The notes under the pieces: model-generated
Databases searched by the model: none
What the model saw: the letters and a program-made list of their open reading frames with translations, nothing else
Told to the model about the DNA's origin: nothing
Position numbers and translations under genes: made by a program
Shown: piece by piece, positions 44,401 through 52,483 of the stretch
How positions within the stretch are numbered: position 1 is the stretch's first letter
How the letters are laid out: every line of letters starts with the position of its first letter
Origin: DT-110 sp030148525
GTDB lineage: Bacteria > Bacteroidota > Bacteroidia > Chitinophagales > Saprospiraceae
Length of the DNA stretch: 64,000 bases
Direction of reading: 5' to 3'
Assembly: GCA_965227445.1 (NCBI GenBank)
Contig: OZ245751.1
Coordinates: 4,712,001-4,776,000, forward strand

Positions 44401-47400
44401 ATTTCCCACATCGATACGGCTACTGGTTTTCCTACCCAATTGCAGCAACGCGGATGGCAACCCGAGTATTTAACCTGGGATGCCGATAATAATAGGTTGA
44501 CGTCCAGAGCCTATGATGATTTCCTATGGAAGAACACCTATGTACCGGGCACTCGACTGCTCCAGCGTACTACGGATATTGATGGCCAATCGGTCGACTA
44601 TACCTACGATGATCTTTCGCGTGTGACAGCAATTAGCACGCGCGATGCACAGGCGATTACAACCTTTGGTTATCACTATCAATCTCCTTCTGACACCAAT
44701 AACTATATCTCGACGACACTCCAACTCAGTCCGGTAACGGGGAGTTCCTTCACTGGTGAAACAACCAGGGAGTACGTCGATGGCCTTGGACGTCCCATGC
44801 AAACCGTTGTTCAGGCTCACTCACCTAATCAAAAAGATGTCATTACCGCCATTGACTATGATGCCCATGGCAGACCTTTCAAACAATACGAGCCATTTGA
44901 ATCAGCCAATAATGATGGCAGCCTCGTTGAAGTGCCGCAGGGAACCCCTTTCACATTAACCACCTACGAAGCCTCTCCACTTGACCGTACCCATACCGTG
45001 ACCCCTCCTGACTGGCACGCAACTACTTACGGTTATGGGCATAATGCATCTTCTATAACTATTGCCGGGGTGGCATATGCAACAGCCTCTCTCAAAGTAG
45101 ATACCATTACCGATCCTAACGGTAATCATTCGATCACCTATACCGACCGGCTGGGACGGCAACTTCGTATGTTTAGAAAAGAAGGGACCGGCTCTGGCAA
45201 AACGACCACCGACTATCAGTATGACCCCAAAGACCGATTGCGCCGGGTATTACCTCCTGGCGCTACGGCTGACTCGACCGGGCTTATTTACGAGTATATC
45301 TATGACGGTAGAGACAATGTACTGTCCAAAAAAATACCCGATCAGGGGTGGATCAATTACGTATACGATGAACGAACGTTGGCGACAGCCATGCGGGATG
45401 CACGCATGCGCAGCGATGGTAGATGGCTGCATACTCATTTTGACACCTATGGTCGAGCTACGGCAACCGGATTTGTCAATCAGGGAGGCCTGATTGATGG
45501 TAATAATGAATACGTGTTTGCCGATAGTCTGACCCGCACTTGGTATGATGGAGAAGGAATCGGGGCCACTGATTCCATCTTCTTCGGCAGAGTTAGTCGC
45601 GAACGCACCAGAATCCTGCATACGAATGATTTCCTGGATATGCGTACCTGGTATGACGATTATGGTCGTATAGCCGAAACCCAAAGCAATCATATCGGAC
45701 TATTGACCAATAATCAGGCAGATGTCTTTTCATACCGTTACGATTTCGGGGACAATGTGCTTACGACCGACCGTGCACACCTTCGTCCGGACGCTTCCCT
45801 GCTTTCCATGCAGGATAGCATGACCATTGACCATGCCGGTCGCCAGATCGATCAATACCTGACTATAGCCGGGCAGCAAGAACACCTCAGCACACTGTCC
45901 TATACGGTCAAAGACGAGTTGAAGGAGAAAAACATGGGTGGCTCGGCATCTTTACAAAGTCTGGACTATGCTTACCGGGATAATGGTTTCCTGGAAAGTA
46001 TCAATCAGGGATCAGCCGAGTCGGATGATTGGTTTTCCATGACATTGTATTATGATAATACTGGAGGTACCACCATAAGTAGTTTCACCCCTCAGTTCAA
46101 TGGCAATATTGCAGCTATGGGTTGGCAAACCGGTACTGGCAATGAGCAGATCTACCGCTATACCTATGACTTCCTGGATCGGCTCAGGACAGCCAACTTG
46201 CAACAAGGTGGGCAGACTACCAATGCCTATAAAACATCTTATGCTTATGATGAACGTGGCAACATCACGAATTTAAGTCGTAATGACGTGGTAAGCCAGG
46301 CGTCCGATTTTATGACTTATTCGTACACCAATGGCACAAACCGATTGCATGCTATTCAAGATGCTGGTAACGATGATGGGTTTTCGATTGGAAATGCTAG
46401 TCCTTCGGACACTTACGCTTATGACCAGAACGGGAACCTAAGCTATGATCCTTACAAGAATTTGCGGGTTGCGTACAACCACCTCAACTTACCTGATACC
46501 ATCATTGACTCTGGTAGTTCCAATCGGATTACTTGGTTATATGATGCTACTGGAAATAAACTCCGAAAGAAGGTATTCAATGATAGCATTGTACTTACTG
46601 GCCCACTGACTGAAAACCAATACCAGGCCCGGTTCATAATCACCGACGGTCAACCGACGGCCTTGGATTCAACAGTACTTATCGCACAGGACTCCATTGT
46701 CTTTAAGCCAGGTTTTCATGCGCTGCCAGGCCTCCGCCTTACGGCAAAAATCGACTCTACCATTGTTCCGGTGGACCAAACCGACTACATTGAAGGCATA
46801 GAATACCGCAATGGCGATATTCAGGCTGTTTATCACTCTGAAGGAAGGGCCGTTCCCGATAGTTTTTCTTGGCGACATGAGTACGTAATCACTGATTACC
46901 TGGGAAATACACGATTGCGCTTTAGTGACCTGGATGGGAATAATATCATCGACAGTACGGAACTTTTGTCTACGCATGACTACTATCCTTTCGGATTGGA
47001 ATGGAATGCTGGGGGGTACAAGTATACATACAATGGGAAGGAGAGGAATACGGAGCTTGGACTGAAGTGGTTAGACTACCACAATCGGTGGTTGGACCCG
47101 GTAACAGGTAGGTGGAATGCTGTTGACCCGTTGGCAGAAGAGCGCGCATGGATGACGCCGTACAACTACGTGCAGAACAACCCAATCTTGAGAATAGACC
47201 CCGATGGAGCGCTGGACAGTCCGATCTTTGACAAAGACGGCAACTTTTTAGGAACTGATTCGCAAGGATATGAAGGAGATGTTATTGTAATGAGAGCTAA
47301 AACGTATAATGCATTAACGAATAATGGTCAGAATGTTCTAGATCATTCTTTTACAGAAAAACTCATTCAACTCAATAACCCTTTTTTTGCTGCGAAATTG

Positions 47401-47844
47401 GACGGTGCAGATTTAAAGCCTAATGCGTATTCAAAAATACTGACCAATGTGTTAGGCGAAATGTCTGATGTTGAAGTATCTGAACTGTATAATGAAAAGG
47501 TTTCCGTATTAGATCGTAACCGTAACGCATCTTACAATGATCCTGCCAATGTTTTAGGCTTAGCGGAAACAACAGTTACCAACAAAGGTATAAAGGTAAC
47601 TGCTAATTTATATTCAGGAGGAGGAGACTCGGATTTAAATACTGTTGCAAATATTCAAAACACTCTTGGTGCCCATGAGTTTATCGGCCATGGCAAATTG
47701 GGATTCGGTGATAAAACAAGAACACATCACAAGGTATATGAGTTTCAGATGAAACATCCAACATGGGATAAAACGACAAAGAATTACCAAATGCAAGTGA
47801 TGGATTATTACCTTGACTATCGAAAGAGAGAAACAGGCCAGTGA
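41416..47844 (+). CDS. RHS-repeat polymorphic toxin with HEXXGH metallopeptidase tip (2142 aa)
   Basis: A signal peptide (LFSILLGLSMWITVSAQ) is followed by the Bacteroidota RHS N-terminus (VTLSYHSEGIRAGETASWVGTGWSLNAGG). YD/RHS repeats extend from about residue 1000 (YTYDDLSRVTAI, YDPKDRLRRV, YDFGDNV), and the RHS core cap is about 1835-1932 (DYLGNTRLRFSD, YYPFGLEW, NGKERNTELGLKWLDYHNRWLDPVTGRWNAVDPLAE, YNYVQNNPILRIDPDG). Such proteins form a beta-cocoon around a variable tip. The last 210 residues are that tip, carrying AHEFIGHGKLGFGDKTRTHHK from residue 2086. HEFIGH is a HEXXGH zinc motif as in dipeptidyl peptidase III. The tip's DNA is AT-richer than the rest. The next gene overlaps by 1 base. 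Confidence 0.92.
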   Translation: MKRLFSILLGLSMWITVSAQPGSSLDLTPVFQGLNTLPPTASALAEYSDIPVSHFSGIPGTDIPLTAVQEGPLQVPVTLSYHSEGIRAGETASWVGTGWSLNAGGVVVRTVRGIPDDRLNGYYNYQQGGSLSTSDVQDIGSGNVDGEPDIFSYNLAGYSGKFFIDKNHEVQQIPRSDLHIEFVHGSNPGLGSATYFNGFKITDPQGNRYWFGNLPGSTANTGIETSKIGNLLGGLENQPYISSWYLLRMESPDKKHTIAFTYAAESYSFRSLADCRLIIHDCLNGAFVIDSICGGEFDHSINRPVNYTHIFGKRLSQIVTSTDTVSFIAATRREDLDPRQDTSLVEAYRLDSIRIFSGINQAYCKTWTFQYNYFQDNQTGLSSGSEAKRLQLKSLQQKACDNSIVIPPYTFSYQGNGFLPNRLTKAIDSWGFYNGKLTNESLLLNIPPTTVIYDVPPSSSSPGQYSYGQADRNTYEAALKNGILTTIKNPTGGFTHLEYEPHQLEASGDTIVEQEDIVDHTSCTYESVSEPGACCSQFVQTFTFSKAITQEMIETGTIELHLQSFTILACPIPDLPYIEFFAIVPGTTDTIGYISYNYSAGVTYRPPVVLSVDSFGIDTAGTYQFTFNAFKGQGKLKMYYLNEYVDTDPRLIGGLRIKSIRQGTDSLPAANDIIRTYLYEELDGTDTISSGELFFEPTYGYNFETLTLQGIGSDPNSITTSVFSSSSYTPLTGFDGRHIGYRRVVESFNGNGWKEYLFETESTPDSVLNILIPEIPTRLNVFNGKLTEEHTYRENGDILASRLLTPLRNTSTYTTLPDTLFRVFTNNFSCVDGSGQSYGGTKYHYRWFQQRTGAYLLEEETTVIDGVSTTKNYTYQSNLKHLNPVSVYWENSNGELIQENTSYAHELSTADPSNDVYQYMVDSNWIGIPLKQERFVNSQLVDGTQTRFAFFNANGSNPTATDNSTTPYIQLLERYEVTWDSIGTLQAGLWDTLLTISHIDTATGFPTQLQQRGWQPEYLTWDADNNRLTSRAYDDFLWKNTYVPGTRLLQRTTDIDGQSVDYTYDDLSRVTAISTRDAQAITTFGYHYQSPSDTNNYISTTLQLSPVTGSSFTGETTREYVDGLGRPMQTVVQAHSPNQKDVITAIDYDAHGRPFKQYEPFESANNDGSLVEVPQGTPFTLTTYEASPLDRTHTVTPPDWHATTYGYGHNASSITIAGVAYATASLKVDTITDPNGNHSITYTDRLGRQLRMFRKEGTGSGKTTTDYQYDPKDRLRRVLPPGATADSTGLIYEYIYDGRDNVLSKKIPDQGWINYVYDERTLATAMRDARMRSDGRWLHTHFDTYGRATATGFVNQGGLIDGNNEYVFADSLTRTWYDGEGIGATDSIFFGRVSRERTRILHTNDFLDMRTWYDDYGRIAETQSNHIGLLTNNQADVFSYRYDFGDNVLTTDRAHLRPDASLLSMQDSMTIDHAGRQIDQYLTIAGQQEHLSTLSYTVKDELKEKNMGGSASLQSLDYAYRDNGFLESINQGSAESDDWFSMTLYYDNTGGTTISSFTPQFNGNIAAMGWQTGTGNEQIYRYTYDFLDRLRTANLQQGGQTTNAYKTSYAYDERGNITNLSRNDVVSQASDFMTYSYTNGTNRLHAIQDAGNDDGFSIGNASPSDTYAYDQNGNLSYDPYKNLRVAYNHLNLPDTIIDSGSSNRITWLYDATGNKLRKKVFNDSIVLTGPLTENQYQARFIITDGQPTALDSTVLIAQDSIVFKPGFHALPGLRLTAKIDSTIVPVDQTDYIEGIEYRNGDIQAVYHSEGRAVPDSFSWRHEYVITDYLGNTRLRFSDLDGNNIIDSTELLSTHDYYPFGLEWNAGGYKYTYNGKERNTELGLKWLDYHNRWLDPVTGRWNAVDPLAEERAWMTPYNYVQNNPILRIDPDGALDSPIFDKDGNFLGTDSQGYEGDVIVMRAKTYNALTNNGQNVLDHSFTEKLIQLNNPFFAAKLDGADLKPNAYSKILTNVLGEMSDVEVSELYNEKVSVLDRNRNASYNDPANVLGLAETTVTNKGIKVTANLYSGGGDSDLNTVANIQNTLGAHEFIGHGKLGFGDKTRTHHKVYEFQMKHPTWDKTTKNYQMQVMDYYLDYRKRETGQ

Positions 47845-48434
47845 TGATAAAAAATTTTGTAAAGCTTATCCTTCTAGTATGTTCTTGTCTTGTAAGCTGT
47901 GACAAATCTGCATTTACGGATGGAAAAGAAGAATTGGAGGTTTATATTTTGAAAGCTTATTCCAATTATGGGAATGGCCAAAAAAGTGATTCTCACAATC
48001 AGGAGCAGCCTCCTGAGCTTTATTATACGATAATAGTAAAAAACAAGCAGCCTTCATACTTATACATACATAATGCAGGTTCACCATATGGAAACAAGAG
48101 ACTTATTTCTAATTTTCAGGCTTCATTAACTTGTAATGGTAACAAAGTATACCTGAGATTGTATAATGTTACCTCATCAATAACTTATCTCGATCCATAT
48201 GCTACTGATACAATAAACATAAAGGCATACTTTAAAGAAATAAGAGATAGAGCAGAGGAGTGTAGCTATGAAAAAATCGCCAGTTTCATAGAGGAAGTTG
48301 TTCAAGAAGGCAATATTATCTACATAGCTCAGCCTTCAAATGGTAGAATAGAAAGTGGGGGGAAGAGTTATTTACCTATCGATTCTTTTTCAATCGATTT
48401 TGATGAGCGATCAAGTTTTGAGTTTGTCCAATGA
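47844..48434 (+). CDS. Lipoprotein, candidate immunity protein for the RHS toxin tip (196 aa)
   Basis: The start ATG shares one base with the RHS stop (TGATG), so translation is coupled. MIKNFVKLILLVCSCLVSCDKS is a lipoprotein signal with lipobox LVSC (Cys19). The mature part is mostly beta (LEVYILKAYSNYG, PPELYYTIIVKNKQPSYLYIHNAG, KVYLRLYNVTSS) with an acidic C-terminus. I recognise no family. Position, coupling and low GC matching the toxin tip are the classic signs of an immunity gene. A lipoprotein would protect in the periplasm, implying the HEXXGH peptidase acts there. The immunity role is inference. Confidence 0.75.
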   Translation: MIKNFVKLILLVCSCLVSCDKSAFTDGKEELEVYILKAYSNYGNGQKSDSHNQEQPPELYYTIIVKNKQPSYLYIHNAGSPYGNKRLISNFQASLTCNGNKVYLRLYNVTSSITYLDPYATDTINIKAYFKEIRDRAEECSYEKIASFIEEVVQEGNIIYIAQPSNGRIESGGKSYLPIDSFSIDFDERSSFEFVQ

Positions 48435-48543
48435 ATCAATAATTGAGGGTAAGTAAATTGCCTTTAGTTAAATCTGGCTGGAGATTAACTACAAACGCAA
48501 ATCTTTCTGAAGAATTTGACCTTCCTGGCTTTTAAATATGTAA

Positions 48544-48705
48544 AAATATTGCTTTCCCCTTCTTCCATTTTTCTTCAAAAATTCACCCGCCATCCTTCAA
48601 ATACCTGAAAACCAAGAGGCTGTAAGGGTTGAAAGGAGTATTTTAAAGAAAATATATAAAAAAACGGTGAAGTACCACAAGGAAACAAAAAAGCTTCAAG
48701 CCTAA
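48544..48705 (+). pseudogene. Orphan C-terminal tail of a displaced toxin (fragment)
   Basis: The frame from 48544 to the stop at 48703-48705 has no start of its own and ends in a charged helical tail (ENQEAVRVERSILKKIYKKTVKYHKETKKLQA). It stops 10 bases before the next start codon, the layout of a toxin tip followed by its immunity gene. RHS loci commonly keep such orphan tip/immunity pairs downstream of the main gene. I see no family match, so this reading rests on position. Confidence 0.35.
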
Positions 48706-48987
48706 AAAGTAATCAATGTATATTTCAGTAAGTAGTGTAATATTTAATATTCCGTTTATGTTTCCAGATCCTAAAGACCTAAGAGCATCATTAAATAAAA
48801 TGTTATTTAAAGAGTGGGATTGCCCTAAAAAGTATGAGGAAAAATTTGGAGCTGCGAATTTAGATTTTATAGTTATTCTCAATCAGAAAACAAAGGAGTT
48901 AGAGATTAAAGGGCCAACATCTGATGAGGAGTTAGTATATTTTACTATTTGGTTACCACATAAAAAAATAAAATTTAGTAGTAATTA

Positions 48988-50731
48988 GGGCTTCCTCAAA
49001 AAGTACTCTTCATCCACAATACTAACAAGTTATGTTGGTAAAATGCAAGATGTATTATTTACAAAACCGTGGAATACGGGGTATCTTGTGAAAAAAGCTT
49101 GCACTTCGCATGATCTACTACACACCCGCTAGTGAACGTACCCTGAGTTTGTTTAAGACGCCCTTCGATCAGTCCCTGTCGCCGGAGAACCGCTGGGTGA
49201 AGATGGCTGAACTGGTGCCCTGGGACGAGATGGCCAAAGTTTTTTTTTCCTCCCTGAGCAGCAACATGGGACGTCCCACTGTTGATCTGCGCATAGTACT
49301 GGGTGCCTTGCTGGTCAAACACCTGGAGAACTTGACGGATGAAGATACTATACCGTACATCCAGGAAAACATCTATGCGCAGTACTTCGTGGGCTTGAGT
49401 AGCTTCCAGATCGAACCGGTGTTCGTGCCGAGCCTGTTTGTAGAGATCCGCAAGCGCCTGGGTAAAGAAGGAGCTGCCAAACTGAACGACTTGGTCATCA
49501 ATCAGGCCCGGACCCTGAAGGTGGTCAAACACCGTCGCCGTCCGGGAGATGGCAAGCCTCCCGAAGACCCACCACAGTCACCGGAAAAGGAGCAGGCGGC
49601 CGATCAGGAAAAGCCCGTGGACCAGAAGCCAGAGGAGCCAACCAACCGGGGAACGTTGATGGTAGACGCCACCGTTAGCCCGGTCAACATCGCCTATCCG
49701 ACCGACACCAGATTACTGGCAGAAGCCCGGCTGAAAAGCGAAGCTTTGATTGATGCATTGTTTGAGTCGGCCCGTGACCTATGGCCAACAAAGCCCAGGA
49801 CCTACCGACGTAAAGCCCGCCAGAACTACGTGAGCTTCAGTAAGAAGCGACGCAAAGACAAAAAGAGTGTCCGCAAAGCCACCGGACAACAACTGCGCTA
49901 TGTTCGCCGTAACCTCAAGACCATCGAAGGCATGCTGGACAAACTGCAGGACGCTGAAAAGAGCATCCCCTGGACAGCCACCCAATGGAAACACCTATGG
50001 GTGATCCAGGAGCTATACCGCCAACAGGAGATCATGTACCGCGACAAACGCAGACAGATAGACAACCGTCTGGTCAGTATCGACAAACCAATGGTGCGCC
50101 CGATCAAGCGCGGCAAAGGGGGCACAAAAAACACCGAGTTCGGCCCTAAGATCAATGCCTCCATGAGCGAAGGCATCGCCAGAGTGGATCAGATCGACTT
50201 TAATGCCTTTAATGAAGCCAAGTACCTCAAAGACCAAATAGAGGCCTACAAATCGATGTATGGGTATTATCCGGCCGAGGTACTTGCCGATCAAATCTAC
50301 TGGACCCGCGAAAACCGCAAATACCTGAAAGACAAAGGCATAAAGCATAATGGCCCGGCAGTGGGCCGTAAGAAGAAACAAAGCAAAAGCGAGCGCAACA
50401 AGGCCCGAAAACGAAATAATAAGCGATCAGAGATTGAGGGCAAGTTCGGACAGGCTAAAGTCCGCTACGGGCTCGACAAGATACAGGCAAAGCTATCGCA
50501 GACGATTCCAGCGGAAGTGCACCTTATATTCCTGGCAATGAACCTGTTAAAGGTCCATTTATCGGGAGTTTCTTTATCTTTTTTATTCTTTGCTCAGGCC
50601 TTATGCAGGGCTTGTGATAAGGTCTGGCAAGAAATACTAGATCAAATCAGCGACTGCTACGCTCTTTTTCGCCAGCACCCGGCGTGGGACAGAAAAAGAA
50701 CTCCGGTGGCGTTGACTTTTTGAGGAAGCCC
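48988..50731 (+). mobile_element. IS5-like insertion sequence (1744 bp)
   Basis: Perfect 17-bp terminal inverted repeats are present: GGGCTTCCTCAAAAAGT at 48988-49004 and ACTTTTTGAGGAAGCCC at 50715-50731. Flanking TAATTA is present on both sides (48982-48987 and 50732-50737). Because TAATTA is itself palindromic, the duplication could formally be 2 or 6 bp. Only the 6-bp reading restores the interrupted gene. One intact transposase gene fills the element. Confidence 0.92.
49110..50723 (+). CDS. IS5-family DDE transposase (537 aa)
   Basis: The N-terminal helical DUF772-like domain (about 40-140: VDLRIVLGALLVKHLENLTDEDTIPYIQENIYAQYFVGL) is followed by a Pro/Glu/Gln-rich linker. The RNase-H-like core has the first Asp in GTLMVDATVSPVNIAYPTD, the second in EVLADQIYWTRENRKYLKDKGI, and the Glu in RSEIEGKFGQAKVRYGLDKI. 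The C-terminal hydrophobic helix is typical. The frame is intact and fills the IS, so the element may be active. Codon use is GC-richer than the AT-rich orphan gene it landed in, indicating separate origin. Confidence 0.93.
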   Translation: MIYYTPASERTLSLFKTPFDQSLSPENRWVKMAELVPWDEMAKVFFSSLSSNMGRPTVDLRIVLGALLVKHLENLTDEDTIPYIQENIYAQYFVGLSSFQIEPVFVPSLFVEIRKRLGKEGAAKLNDLVINQARTLKVVKHRRRPGDGKPPEDPPQSPEKEQAADQEKPVDQKPEEPTNRGTLMVDATVSPVNIAYPTDTRLLAEARLKSEALIDALFESARDLWPTKPRTYRRKARQNYVSFSKKRRKDKKSVRKATGQQLRYVRRNLKTIEGMLDKLQDAEKSIPWTATQWKHLWVIQELYRQQEIMYRDKRRQIDNRLVSIDKPMVRPIKRGKGGTKNTEFGPKINASMSEGIARVDQIDFNAFNEAKYLKDQIEAYKSMYGYYPAEVLADQIYWTRENRKYLKDKGIKHNGPAVGRKKKQSKSERNKARKRNNKRSEIEGKFGQAKVRYGLDKIQAKLSQTIPAEVHLIFLAMNLLKVHLSGVSLSFLFFAQALCRACDKVWQEILDQISDCYALFRQHPAWDRKRTPVALTF

Positions 50732-50895
50732 TAATTACAGAGTGTCTTACCTTTTATATATAAAGAAAGGTATGTTAAATGTACTATCTAAGTATGGGTT
50801 CGATTTAGGTCCCTTTAAAGAAATATTTTCTGTTTTGGAAGAAGCTGAAGTTGAGAGGAGTCAAAAATAAAACTTTAAATACTAGCAAGTTTCAT

Positions 50896-51028
50896 TTATC
50901 CATTGGCAAACTCTTCCATCCTTCTTAAAAAGTTTTTGCCGAAGACCTGCATCGGACCGATACCAACCAAATAATCCAGCGATACCTCTAAGGCGTCTCC
51001 CAGTTTGGTGGCTGTTTCTATATACAGA
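50896..51028 (-). pseudogene. C-terminal remnant of an Xre-type HTH regulator
   Basis: Read leftward from about 51033, the DNA encodes ENLYIETATKLGDALEVSL, then DYLVGIGPMQVFGK and FLRRMEEFANG, and a stop at 50896-50898. The LGDALEVSLDYLVG block is the last helix and exit of a Xre/Cro-type helix-turn-helix domain. The N-terminal half is missing, cut where the RHS fragment of the opposite strand begins at about 51029. Confidence 0.65.
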
Positions 51029-51630
51029 TTCTCCGAAGGTAATGCTTCACCGACGGATTCGTACGACTATGATGCTAACGGAAACCTGTCTCACGATCCG
51101 TATAAAAACCTGGATATTGTCTACAACTACCTCAACTTGCCGGATACCATCACCCAACCTGGCACCACAAATCGCATGGTATGGCTCTACGATGCCGCAG
51201 GCAACAAACTGCGAAAAGAGGTACTTAACGACAGCATCATTCTAACCGGACCCTTCACGGAAAACCAATACCGGGCCCGGTTCATTACCACCAACAGTCA
51301 ACCAACGGCCCTGGATTCAACGGTACTTATCGCACAGGACTCCATTGTCTTTAAGCCAGGTTTTCATGCGCTGCCAGGCCTCCGCCTTACGGCAAAAATC
51401 GACTCTACCATTGTTCCGGTGGATCAAACCGACTACATTGGAGGAATTGAATACCGCAACTTGCCCCGTGGAATGGCTTCCAGCCCCGCGCAAGGCGCGG
51501 ATTCCACAGGGCGGGGCGATATTCAGGCTGTTTATCACTCTGAAGGAAGGGCCGTTCCGGATAGTTTTTCTTGGCGACATGAGTACGTAATCACTGATTA
51601 CCTGGGAAATACACGATTGCGGTAGTGACC
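51029..51630 (+). pseudogene. Partial second RHS core (no start, truncated end)
   Basis: Starting at FSEGNASPTDSYDYDANGN this copies residues about 1657-1835 of the RHS protein at 41416. The first third is diverged. From 51312 to 51621 it is almost identical to 46664-46919 (four clusters of small changes) except for a 54-bp in-frame insertion at 51461-51514. After GATTGCG at 51621 the frame ends at TAG, and the core cap is missing. It is a displaced fragment, perhaps a donor for gene conversion with the complete gene. Confidence 0.88.
51461..51514. repeat. 54-bp hairpin insertion inside the RHS fragment
   Basis: Comparison with 46801-46820 shows exactly 54 extra bases between codons for Asn and Gly-Asp. 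The insert has arms CCCCGTGGAAT (51464-51474) and ATTCCACAGGGCGGGG (51501-51516 with one flanking base), and an inner CGCGCAAGGCGCG. It adds 18 residues (LPRGMASSPAQGADSTGR) without breaking the frame, as REP-like elements in genes can do. Confidence 0.85.
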
Positions 51631-51677
51631 TTAGTCTGTGATTCAGAGGGGTTTCAATATAAAACCACAACAAAACA

Positions 51678-52442
51678 TCACGCCTTCTCCTTTTCCTGAG
51701 GCTCGCCCGTCAGGATGTGATCATCGACCAGTACCCGGCCGCAGTGCTCACAGGCAATAATATTCTTGCGCATGGATATCTCGAGCTGTACCTGGGGAGG
51801 AATCTGATTGAAGCATCCGCCACAGGAATCCCGCTCAACCGTAACAACGGCCAGGCCATTGCGGTAGCGCTCGCGAATGCGATCATAGGCGTTGATCAGT
51901 CGATCTTCTATGCCCTTGCGCTTCTTCTCGGAAGCGGCGCGTAACTCTTTTTCTTTCTTCGCAGTAGCGGCGCTGATCTCTTCCAGCTCGACCTTTTTAA
52001 TTTCCAGGTCCTTCTTTTTCTTATCCAGGCGCTCCTGAGCGGCACCCAGAGTCTCCTCCTTACCGGCAATGGTTACATTGGCTTCGCGGATGCGTTTCTC
52101 GGCAAGTTGAATATCCAGTTTCTGGATTTCCAGCTCTTTGGTCAGGGCATCGTATTCGCGATTGTTCTTGACGTTATCCAACTGGGTATTGTAGCGCTCG
52201 ATGAGGGACTCCGCTTCCTTGATAGCTGCTTCGTGTCCGCTTACCGTGTCGTTGAGCTCATCAATTTCACCTTGCAACTTATTGACCCGTTTGTCCAGGC
52301 CGGCAATGGTATCTTCCAGATCGCTAACCTCAATGGGCAACTCTCCTTTCAACACTTCGATCTGATCCAGCTCGGAATCGATCTGTTGCAACTCAAACAG
52401 CTTCTTAAGCTTTTCTGCTACGGTATTATTTTCAGTGGCCAT
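51678..52442 (-). CDS. Coiled-coil protein with C-terminal zinc ribbon (254 aa)
   Basis: Residues about 5-195 form a long antiparallel coiled coil (LKKLFELQQIDSELDQIEVLKGELP to EKELRAASEKKRKGIEDRLINAYDRIRERY). A C4 zinc ribbon follows with Cys pairs in DSCGGCFNQIPPQ and IIACEHCGRVLV. This is the widespread CT398/zf-RING_7 architecture, thought to bind nucleic acid or act as an adaptor near secretion and flagellar genes. It lies last in a leftward run after the Nif3 gene, an order I know from Bacteroidota. Confidence 0.92.
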   Translation of the reverse strand: MATENNTVAEKLKKLFELQQIDSELDQIEVLKGELPIEVSDLEDTIAGLDKRVNKLQGEIDELNDTVSGHEAAIKEAESLIERYNTQLDNVKNNREYDALTKELEIQKLDIQLAEKRIREANVTIAGKEETLGAAQERLDKKKKDLEIKKVELEEISAATAKKEKELRAASEKKRKGIEDRLINAYDRIRERYRNGLAVVTVERDSCGGCFNQIPPQVQLEISMRKNIIACEHCGRVLVDDHILTGEPQEKEKA

Positions 52443-52483
52443 AGGCTCCTCAGATAATTTTATTGACGATGAAATGAATCACC

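Larger units (their letters stand above)
48716..50870 (+). pseudogene. Orphan (immunity-like) gene split by the IS element
   Basis: The first part (48716-48987) encodes MYISVSSVIFNIPFMF to KKIKFSSN. The TAG that follows is made of TA from the target and G from the first base of the IS. If the IS and one 6-bp repeat TAATTA are removed, the frame continues without a break from 50738 (YRVSYLLYIKKG to EEAEVERSQK) to TAA at 50868-50870. The ancestral product had 138-139 residues, with a beta-rich N-terminal part and a helical end. Its place after an orphan toxin tail suggests an immunity protein. It is now disrupted. Confidence 0.7.

Noticed and set aside
49059..50381. Leftward frames opposite the transposase gene
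   Set aside because: They are antisense shadows of a GC-rich coding sequence with a clear DDE transposase on the plus strand.
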